Source: Methanomassiliicoccaceae archaeon
GTDB lineage: Archaea > Thermoplasmatota > Thermoplasmata > Methanomassiliicoccales > Methanomethylophilaceae
NCBI GenBank assembly: GCA_031285205.1
Contig: JAITWO010000039.1
Coordinates: 1 to 42,182 of the forward strand
Length of the DNA stretch: 42,182 nucleotides
Direction of reading: 5' to 3'
Both the position numbers and the translations under genes were made by a program. This document shows positions 24,156-31,199 of this stretch, piece by piece (position 1 is the first letter of the stretch; each line of letters begins with the position of its first letter). The notes below the pieces were generated by a model, which searched no databases, was not told the origin of the DNA, and saw only the letters and a program-made list of their open reading frames with translations.

Positions 24156-25768
24156 CATATGGAATAGCATTGGATATAGGTACGAGCGGCTTAAGATGCC
24201 AGGCGATTGATCTAGATACAAGGGAGACCGTCTCCACGGCAATGACGTCACGCCATCCCGTCCCCGGGATGAACGTGATAGATCATGTGAATTTCGCCAT
24301 GGATGCGGGCAGGGATGTGGCGAACGCCCTTATGATCAGAGCGATAAACAACCTGTTCAAACTTCTGAACATAGATCTCTCTAAGGTAAGCAGGATCGCG
24401 GTGTGCGGAAATCCCTTCCAGTTATCAATATTTCAGAACATTGAGATAAGGGACCTTGCGTTCGCCGGAAAATCGATGATACAGAGGCTCGGGATCGTGC
24501 CGCCGGACAGGAACGGGGCCATTGTAAAAGCATCTGATATGGGTATAATCGGCATCAACGCAGATGTTCTGATCCCTCCTGCGGTCACACACGAGATAGG
24601 TGCGGATGCCATGGCGATGCTCACGGAGACCGGCGTCCTGGAAAAAGAAGGGACGAAGATCGTCGTCGACTACGGAACGAATGCGGAAATGGCCCTGATC
24701 CATGACGGCAAGATATTGACCGGTTCGGCGGCGGCGGGCCCGGCGATGGAGGGCCAGCAGATAAAGGACGGCATGCTGGCCGCGCCCGGTGCGATATCCA
24801 ATATCGAACTGACGGACAAAGGGTGGAAGTGCTATGTTCTGGACGAGGCGCTGCTTCCGAAGGAGGGGGATACCGTGGACCCGGTCTCCGGTAATGTTGT
24901 CGTAAAGGGCGAGATGCACGGCAAGGCGATAGGCATAACGGGGACGGGAGTGGTCGCGGCGATAGCGTGCGGTTTCGACTCCGGGCTCGTCACAGGTTCA
25001 AAGGTCAATACTCCGAGCGGGTCGCTGCACCTGCAGGACGGCATAGTCATCGATTCCAAGGATATCGACGAGGCCGGAAAAGCAATAGGTGCCCTGCGTG
25101 CCGGCTATCTCACACTGATGATGGAGGCAGGTATATGGTGCGAGGATGTGAAATATGCGTACATGTCCGGTGCGTCCGGTCTGTATGTGGACGCCAAAAA
25201 GGCACAGAAGATCGGGATGGTCGCACCGTGCGCAGCAGAAATGATACAGTATGGTAACACGTCCATCATGCTTGCCAGAAGGTTGGTGATGGGCGAAAGG
25301 ACCATGGACGAACTCAGGGAGATGACAAAGCAGCTCAGGGCCCAGCACTGCATGTTCGCCTCGTCCCAGGCGTTCAAGGACATCTATTCCGTTGAGATCT
25401 CACTGTGGTCTTACGGGATGCCGTGGTCCGCATACAATGACATGATGGATGTCTACGGGCTGCAGCATGTGCCCGATTCCGTCGCTGATTCAAGATCTGA
25501 GCGCAAATCCGCGACGGACCTTCCGGAACTCAGGGGGAAGAAGGTGGAGATCCTCAGGGATGCGGGCGTCATGCTCACAGGTAAAGTGGAAGGATGCATA
25601 TCATGCGGCAAGTGCGTCAAGGAATGCCCCGAATCGGCCATACAGGTTGACAACGCCGTGATAACCGTGAACTCGGAGAGGTGTATGGGAACTGCGTGCA
25701 GACGTTGCGAGATGGATTGTCCCAAGAAGGTCCTGCAGATCAAAGATCTTAAGATCAAGGCTGTGTGA
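24152..25768 (+). CDS. ramA: RamA, ATP-dependent reductive activator of methylamine corrinoid proteins
   Basis: A 538-residue iron-sulfur protein that uses ATP to reduce inactive Co(II) in MtmC back to Co(I). The N-terminus YGIALDIGTSGLRCQAIDL is the actin/ASKHA phosphate loop, and VVDYGTNAEMAL is a second ATP-site strand of this DUF4445-type fold. Two C-terminal [4Fe-4S] clusters are encoded by CISCGKCVKECP and CMGTACRRCEMDCP. Length equals Methanosarcina RamA. The start is GTG at 24152, overlapping the pylD stop (GTGA); an upstream in-frame ATG would lie inside pylD. Association with the pyl genes ties it to methylamine use. Confidence 0.93.
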   Translation: MTYGIALDIGTSGLRCQAIDLDTRETVSTAMTSRHPVPGMNVIDHVNFAMDAGRDVANALMIRAINNLFKLLNIDLSKVSRIAVCGNPFQLSIFQNIEIRDLAFAGKSMIQRLGIVPPDRNGAIVKASDMGIIGINADVLIPPAVTHEIGADAMAMLTETGVLEKEGTKIVVDYGTNAEMALIHDGKILTGSAAAGPAMEGQQIKDGMLAAPGAISNIELTDKGWKCYVLDEALLPKEGDTVDPVSGNVVVKGEMHGKAIGITGTGVVAAIACGFDSGLVTGSKVNTPSGSLHLQDGIVIDSKDIDEAGKAIGALRAGYLTLMMEAGIWCEDVKYAYMSGASGLYVDAKKAQKIGMVAPCAAEMIQYGNTSIMLARRLVMGERTMDELREMTKQLRAQHCMFASSQAFKDIYSVEISLWSYGMPWSAYNDMMDVYGLQHVPDSVADSRSERKSATDLPELRGKKVEILRDAGVMLTGKVEGCISCGKCVKECPESAIQVDNAVITVNSERCMGTACRRCEMDCPKKVLQIKDLKIKAV

Positions 25769-25777
25769 ACAGCCCGA

Positions 25778-25865
25778 CCCCTTTTATTTCATATCCTCTT
25801 TTTGAACTATTGATCAAAAATTAATGTAAAGGCCGCAGAGCGGCCTGGCCCCTTTTATTTCATAT
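25778..25865 (+). terminator. Terminator region after ramA with duplicated T-rich word
   Basis: The 17-mer CCCCTTTTATTTCATAT occurs twice, at 25778-25794 and 25849-25865. Before the second copy is a perfect hairpin GGCCGC-AGA-GCGGCC (25831-25845). Hairpin plus T-rich tract, and T tracts alone, act as archaeal terminators, so this probably ends the pyl-ramA transcript. Confidence 0.55.
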
Positions 25866-25896
25866 GTCTTCGGGCCGGCGAGAGAGTCCTCTATAC

Positions 25897-25935
25897 CACG
25901 AAATAAAAAGGTAAAGGATGTGGCCTGTGGCCACA
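25897..25935 (-). terminator. Terminator after the Rh/Amt channel gene
   Basis: Read on the minus strand, the hairpin TGTGGCC-ACA-GGCCACA (25919-25935) is followed by a CTTTTTATTTC tract. It lies 14 bases past the channel gene stop and would end the mtmC-mtmB-channel transcript, facing the ramA terminator. Confidence 0.6.
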
Positions 25936-25948
25936 GTGTTTCTTCTTT

Positions 25949-27193
25949 TTAAGCGGGTGCGTCGTTCTTTATGAAGTCGGCATCATCACTGAACATCTTA
26001 TCGTCCTGGAAGCTTCCGCGGGTAGCCCTTATCAGGAGACCCACAAGCATACCGAGCACAAGTGTTATGATGAATACGCCTACTGCCGCAAGGAGGTTCG
26101 TGAATGCTTCCTCGATCGTTGCGTTATACGCAAGAGCGATCACACCGACGAATGCACCTAACCATCCGGCCACTCCGTGCAGGTTGTGCACTCCCATCAC
26201 ATCCAGTGCACCGATCTTCTTGCAGAAGACCGGGTGCAGGTAGATGAACGACAGAGCGGATATCGCACCAGCAATTATACCGACCACTATGGCTGCCCAG
26301 GGGCCGACCATTATGAGAGGAGTACCGATAGCTACCGGACCAGCAAGCATCGCGTACGTATAGATCAACGGGTTGACCTTCTTCTGTATCGCGGTGCACA
26401 CGATCCATGCGCTTACTATTGAACCTATGCCTGCCATGTAGCAGCACATCATTCCCCAGAACACCTGTTCTGCCGGAAGCAGCGCTGTCACGAATGACGG
26501 CCAGAGGACCCACAGTAACATCGATGCGAGCCATACGAACGACACGCTGTGCGTTGTTGTGTACATCGGCTCATCGAACGCCCTCTTCTCCCTGATGGCT
26601 ATTGCGACACCCACACCGAAGTATGCTGCGAACATGTGCACGAGCATTGAACCTCCGGCGTCAGACGCTCCGTATCCGAACAGGGAAGCGAGGAGTGCGT
26701 CGGTGGAGACATTGCTGCCCGCGAAGCCGAACATGAACCACTCGATGATCACGAATGCCGGCGCGAACAGTATACCTACAACGAAGTACTGCCACATCTT
26801 GATGTTCCCGAGGAAGCACCCTATCGCGATGACCACAGTTATGGCGCATATGACCGCCATGAGCATCAGGTCCTGGTTCCACGTGTCGCCTATCACGAAG
26901 TCGTGTATCGCCAGGTACACAATGAAGCTACCTGCTGCGGACAGGAGAACTGCCAGAGCTACACCCCACTCATATTTCTTAATGAACAACATCAAGAAGG
27001 CCACAAGCATCAGCATGAACCATATCATGACGTTTTTAACGAACTTCATATTCTCGAAGGATACATCGCTTGCGGAAGTGCCCCCGGTCGAAAAGTCGAA
27101 CGCCAGCGCTCCGCCGGACGTAAGGACTAATGCGAAGACCCCGAGTATTGCGAGGATGGCCAAAGAGAATATAGCCTTTATTTTCATCTGCAT
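25949..27193 (-). CDS. Rh-type ammonium/methylammonium channel
   Basis: A 414-residue membrane protein of the Amt/Mep/Rh family with about 11 hydrophobic segments and a hydrophobic N-terminus. The two pore histidines sit in GSMLVHMFAAYFG and DVMGVHNLHGVAGWLG. The GVHNLHG form is the Rh signature; classical AmtB has a GVHGVGG-like motif. It starts 61 nt after the mtmB copy 2 stop, with AAGGTGAG before ATG 27193, so it ends the mtmC-mtmB operon. Amt-type genes next to methylamine methyltransferases are thought to import methylamine; here monomethylamine uptake is inferred from context and ammonium transport is not excluded. Confidence 0.85.
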   Translation of the reverse strand: MQMKIKAIFSLAILAILGVFALVLTSGGALAFDFSTGGTSASDVSFENMKFVKNVMIWFMLMLVAFLMLFIKKYEWGVALAVLLSAAGSFIVYLAIHDFVIGDTWNQDLMLMAVICAITVVIAIGCFLGNIKMWQYFVVGILFAPAFVIIEWFMFGFAGSNVSTDALLASLFGYGASDAGGSMLVHMFAAYFGVGVAIAIREKRAFDEPMYTTTHSVSFVWLASMLLWVLWPSFVTALLPAEQVFWGMMCCYMAGIGSIVSAWIVCTAIQKKVNPLIYTYAMLAGPVAIGTPLIMVGPWAAIVVGIIAGAISALSFIYLHPVFCKKIGALDVMGVHNLHGVAGWLGAFVGVIALAYNATIEEAFTNLLAAVGVFIITLVLGMLVGLLIRATRGSFQDDKMFSDDADFIKNDAPA

Positions 27194-27253
27194 TTTCTCA
27201 CCTTTTAAGGAAATAATAAAGGGTTTGGTAAAGGGTTTATGGAATGGCGAACC

Positions 27254-28639
27254 TTAGTTCTTTATTTCGAGACCGAAGCCCGCGAGCGCCTTGACCGCTC
27301 CTTCGTAGACCTTGAGGTACTCTGCTGTCGGTTTGACGGTGAGCACATCGTAGCACTGGCGGAAGTCCTTTCCTGCGGGAGCCTTGGCGTAGTTCTTCTC
27401 GTAGCTCGAGACGAGCTTCTCGAGGATCTTGTTGACATCCGCTATCTTCATACCGGCTGTCGCCTTTGCTGCCTCTCCCATGATCCTTGCTTCCATACCG
27501 GTCGTCTTGTCCTGGGCAACACCCTTCGCTGCTGCGGAACCGGAGAGGAGCTCTCTTCCGGATGCTGTGTCAGCGATGGCCTGTGCCGCGGTCTCCAAGA
27601 GACACATCTCTGTGCAGGGTCCTGCGATCGGGTAGTACTGGTTCGCGAGGAGCAGGTCCGTGTTGGCGTCGATTGCTGCTGCAACGTGCGCCGCTATCTG
27701 GATCGTCTCTCTCGAGGTGGTGATACCCCATCTGATGTGGATCGGACCGTCGAGGTGGTAGTTGCCGTGGAAGAGAGCGAATGAAGCGAGTGTTGATGCA
27801 ACATCGCAGATCGCGGTTTCCTCGACCATTCCGCAGTATCCACCGAAGATCGGCATCTGCTCGATCATGATGGTGTTACCGTTCTCGACCCAGCCGGACA
27901 GCATGTTCAGTGCGGCCATGTCCACTTTCAGTTCGTTCAGCTGTGAGCACTCGTGTGAGTCGCACGGCCTCATGCCGCAGAACCTCATGTCTGATGCGAG
28001 ACGTCCCGCTGCGGACAGCGGGGTCTCAGGTCCCTATATGGCGATGTACGGTCTGCCGGCCCTGACGGTTGCTTCCCTTACTCCCCTGATCTCGGCCATA
28101 AGAGCGCGAATTTCGTACGGGGTGTTGGTTATCGCCGGGTGGCCCTCGATCGTGGCCATGACACCGTTGACGATCGTGTCGACGACCGACTCCTGTGCGT
28201 ATGACTGCATGACCTGAACGAAAACGTCCTCCGAAACCGGGGCTCCTGTCGGTCCGCCCTGGATGATCGGCTTTACCGGGCTGTTGCCGCGGCGGGGGTA
28301 GAAGCGTGCGCAGTCCCTGCCCTCTCCGAGGATGATCTGCTTCGGGGTCTTCTTTATACCCTCCCATACATCTGTCTCGCTGATCTTGAGGACCCTCTTG
28401 AGGTCAGAGTTGTAGAAACCCGTGCTGACGAGCATCTCAAGGCCTGCGGCGAACAGGTTGTTCATTGTTGATTTGTCCTCGGGGACCATGTTCTTGCCGA
28501 AGTTGAGCTTGTACTTGTCTTTCAGTTTTGTCGCGTTCGTCGGGATTATGTCGTAGTCCCACTCATCTTCTGTGAGTTTCTTCCCTGCGAGGAAACCGTC
28601 GTATACATCGCATATGGTAAGCGGTCTTGCTGTTGCCAT
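27254..28639 (-). CDS. mtmB: Monomethylamine methyltransferase, copy 2 (contains pyrrolysine)
   Basis: This is the second MtmB, 461 residues, acting on monomethylamine with MtmC as methyl acceptor. UAG is in frame at 28034-28036. With ATG 28639 as start it is exactly codon 202, matching the known Pyl202, which supports this start over the GTG at 28648; GGGTGA lies 6 nt before the ATG. The active-site blocks IEQMPIFGGYCGMVEET, LDGPIHIRWGITTSRET, NQYYPIAGPCTEMCLLE and AAAKGVAQDKTTGMEARIMGE are complete. It directly follows mtmC, as in Methanosarcina, so it is probably the main copy. The two copies differ throughout and are old paralogues, not a recent duplication. Confidence 0.96.
28005..28022 (-). 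promoter_or_regulatory. Stem-loop 3' of the UAG codon (PYLIS-like)
   Basis: On the coding strand CCCGCTG-TCCG-CAGCGGG forms a perfect 7-bp stem with a 4-nt loop, starting 12 nt after the UAG. Copy 1 has the same element at the same distance with one mismatch. The surrounding 28 nt are almost identical between the two genes although they diverge elsewhere. Confidence 0.55.
28034..28036 (-). other. In-frame UAG pyrrolysine codon of mtmB copy 2
   Basis: TAG at codon 202 lies between GRPYIAI and GPETPLSAAGR. Homology continues without a break on both sides, so it is read as pyrrolysine and is not a stop. Confidence 0.94.
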
Positions 28640-28644
28640 TCTTT

Positions 28645-29289
28645 TCACCCCTTCTTCATGAGCTTGTTAACAAGCTCGACGATCTCTGCACCGTTCTCGG
28701 AGTAGCCGTCCGCCTTTATCTCGTCGCACCATTTCTGGGTGACCGGGGCGCCGCCGACTATGACCTTGAATGAGGCTTTCGCTTCCTTGACTGCCTTCAC
28801 CATCTGACCCTGGACCTGCATGGTCGTGGTCATGAGTGCTGATCCGCCGAGGATGTTCGCGTTGTTCGCTGCGCCGCTCTCCATGAATGCCTCGGGAGAT
28901 ACGTCCGGGCCCAGGTCGAAAACCCTGTAGCCGGCACCGCGCATCATTGCGCAGCACACGTTCTTTCCGATCTCGTGGATGTCACCCTGAACGGTACCCA
29001 TTATGACGGTACCCTTCATCACGTTGGGGTCTGCCTGCATAAGGGGTGCGAGCAGTTTGAGCGCGAGCTCCATCGTCTTCGAGGCTGCAACCACCTGCGG
29101 GAGGTATATCTCAGCTTTGTCGAATCTGTCGCCTATCGTCTCCATTCCTTTTCCAAGACCGTCCTGAACAATTATCTTCGGAGAGATCTTGGCCTCTATC
29201 GCCGCTTTGGTGGCACTCTCAGCGAGCTTCAAGTTCCACGTCTCAACGGACGTTTTGAGGTCCTGTAATATCTTCTTGTCGTCTGCCAT
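28645..29289 (-). CDS. mtmC: Monomethylamine corrinoid protein MtmC
   Basis: A 214-residue cobalamin-binding protein that carries the methyl group from MtmB to the CoM methylase MtbA. An N-terminal helical cap domain is followed by the B12-binding Rossmann domain. The signature is complete: GDIHEIGKN (Asp103, His105 as lower cobalt ligand), GGSALMTTT and VGGAPV. ATG 29289 has GGTGA five bases upstream. Its TGA lies inside the GGGTGA ribosome binding site of mtmB copy 2, so the two are coupled. It is the only mtmC in the window and may serve both MtmB proteins. Confidence 0.95.
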   Translation of the reverse strand: MADDKKILQDLKTSVETWNLKLAESATKAAIEAKISPKIIVQDGLGKGMETIGDRFDKAEIYLPQVVAASKTMELALKLLAPLMQADPNVMKGTVIMGTVQGDIHEIGKNVCCAMMRGAGYRVFDLGPDVSPEAFMESGAANNANILGGSALMTTTMQVQGQMVKAVKEAKASFKVIVGGAPVTQKWCDEIKADGYSENGAEIVELVNKLMKKG

Positions 29290-30007
29290 TTTATTCACCA
29301 CGTTGCACATCCTTACCCGAGAACCGTTTTACCGGGTCCGAGGCGCGGATGTAGGCTATAAGGCCGGTCCCTATCTACACTGTGATAAGAAGGCGTCTCC
29401 AAACTTGCGCAGTTGAGGAAACACGCCTTTCTTTTTTCAGACGCATCCGTCATCATCAGCGTTTCATCGGGGCGTTATGGTATAGATCCATGACCCAACC
29501 TTGCCGGAGAAACGAACCGTACGAATGTATATAAAATTATCTTAGAGTCCGGCTCGCTTCGCCGAACTATTATATTAATGTTTCTGATACTTACTAAACA
29601 CGTTAATACTGGTATAAAAAAGTTCCTTTTTTTAAGCCCGCTGTGACCAGCTCCGCGGACGCATTTCCGCGCCTAGGGCCGCCTCGCATAACAAACACGG
29701 CGGAGTGATGCGAATGCATCTATGCGTAACGGGCATTCCTATCCTAACTTATATAAGTGAGGGTATCATGTGTATAGCTATATTGAATAGATATATCGTC
29801 CGTCCGATTGTTGTGAAAAATGTCGGCGGATGAGGCAGTAACCTTCACATGATTTTGGTTGCACTCCGGAGAACGGCGGGGCGCGTGCCTCTGTATTTTA
29901 AAAGTAAAGTCTTAGAGATATCCTGTGTTGATGACGGCAACACGCCGCGCCCCTCTGCAACAGCCGGGGTGCGGAAAGATATAACTGATTGATGCTTATC
30001 CGTAAGC
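29290..30007. other. 718-nt intergenic region with promoters and several inverted repeats
   Basis: No convincing gene is seen between the divergent mtmC and YchF-like genes. A TATA-like CTTATAGCC on the minus strand (29354-29362) may start mtmC with a leader of about 44 nt. A hairpin with AAGGCGT/ACGCCTT arms (29392-29429) followed on the plus strand by a T-run (29430-29437) looks like a terminator but has no gene upstream. Other inverted repeats are CGCGGA/TCCGCG near 29654-29671, GTGTTG/CAACAC at 29925-29943, and the 8-bp GGGGCGCG/CGCGCCCC pair at 29878-29885 and 29946-29953. An unannotated RNA is possible but not shown. Confidence 0.45.
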
Positions 30008-31195
30008 ATGCAGATAGGGATCGTCGGCAAACCGAATGTCGGTAAATCAACGTTCTTCTCGGCCGCCACCATGGCGCCCGCCGAGATAGCCAATTATCCG
30101 TTCACAACGATCCATGCGAACAAAGGTGTCGCATACGTCAGGACGCCCTGTCCGTGCAAGGTGTTGGGAGTTGTGTGCAATCCTAATAACTCCGCCTGCA
30201 GGGACGGCATCAGGTCCGTGCCCATAGAGCTGCTGGATGTCGCCGGCCTCGTTCCGGACGCATGGCAGGGTAAAGGGCTCGGCAACCAGTTCCTGGATGA
30301 CCTCAGGCAGGCTGATGCGCTGATAAACGTCATAGACGTCAGCGGCTCCACCGACCTTGAGGGCAATGTAGGGAACCCCGGGGACCACGACCCCAGGGGA
30401 GATATAGAGTTCCTAAGAAAGGAGATCGACATGTGGATCCGCGAGATACTGAAGAACGGGTTCAGCAAGATAGCGAGACAGGCCAAGATGCAGGGCGATA
30501 AGATCGAGACGGCTGTGCACGGCAGGCTGATCGGTCTGAACATAAGCGAGGCACAGATAAAACAGGCGCTGCGCGACGTGCCGCATCCGGAAGATCTGAC
30601 GAAATGGGATGACGACATCCTGCTGGCGATATCGGTGAGGTTGCGTGAGCTCAGCAAACCGATGATAATCGCGATGAACAAGGCAGATATCGCACCCAAA
30701 GGGAACGTAGAGAAGGTCAGAGGGGTCAGCGGCAAGGCAGTGGTGACCATGGCCGAGACGGAGCTTGCGCTGAAGAAGGCGGATGCCGCCGGCCTCATAA
30801 GATACGCTCCGGGAAGCGACACATTCGCGATAAAAGAGCCAGACAGACTGAACGATAACCAAAGACGGGCGCTTGACCTAATCTCTAATAACTTGAAGAC
30901 GCACGGAGGGACGGGCGTCCAGAGGTGCCTTGAGATGGCCGCGTTCGAGACACTCGACCTGATAACCGTGTACCCGGTGGAAGATGAGGGGAAGTACACG
31001 GACCACTTCGGCCGTGTGCTCCCTGATGCTTTCCTTGTGCCGAGAGGATCGACGGCCAAGGACCTTGCGTACCGCGTCCATACCGATCTTGGGGACAAGT
31101 TCATCAGAGCCGTGAACGCAAAGACCAAACGCACCGTCGGCCACGATTATGTGCTGCTCGACGGCGATGTGATAAAGATAATCTCCGGAAAGTAA
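30008..31195 (+). CDS. YchF/Obg-type GTPase with TGS domain
   Basis: A 395-residue translation-associated P-loop protein. Walker A is GKPNVGKST (residues 7-15), G3 is LLDVAGLVPDAWQGKGLGNQFL, and G4 is MNKADI. An NKxD motif predicts GTP use, whereas bacterial YchF has an altered G4 and prefers ATP. A helical insert follows G3, and the C-terminal 60 residues form a TGS domain (RGSTAKDLAYRVHTDLGDKF...VGHDYVLLDGDVIKII). The family binds ribosomes and RNA; its precise archaeal role is unclear. The DNA polymerase gene starts 4 nt after its stop. Confidence 0.88.
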   Translation: MQIGIVGKPNVGKSTFFSAATMAPAEIANYPFTTIHANKGVAYVRTPCPCKVLGVVCNPNNSACRDGIRSVPIELLDVAGLVPDAWQGKGLGNQFLDDLRQADALINVIDVSGSTDLEGNVGNPGDHDPRGDIEFLRKEIDMWIREILKNGFSKIARQAKMQGDKIETAVHGRLIGLNISEAQIKQALRDVPHPEDLTKWDDDILLAISVRLRELSKPMIIAMNKADIAPKGNVEKVRGVSGKAVVTMAETELALKKADAAGLIRYAPGSDTFAIKEPDRLNDNQRRALDLISNNLKTHGGTGVQRCLEMAAFETLDLITVYPVEDEGKYTDHFGRVLPDAFLVPRGSTAKDLAYRVHTDLGDKFIRAVNAKTKRTVGHDYVLLDGDVIKIISGK

Positions 31196-31199
31196 TAAG

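Noticed and set aside
29925-29990. C/D box small RNA before the YchF-like gene
   Set aside because: A TGATGA and a later CTGA occur, but the C box lacks its leading purine context and no internal C'/D' boxes are present.
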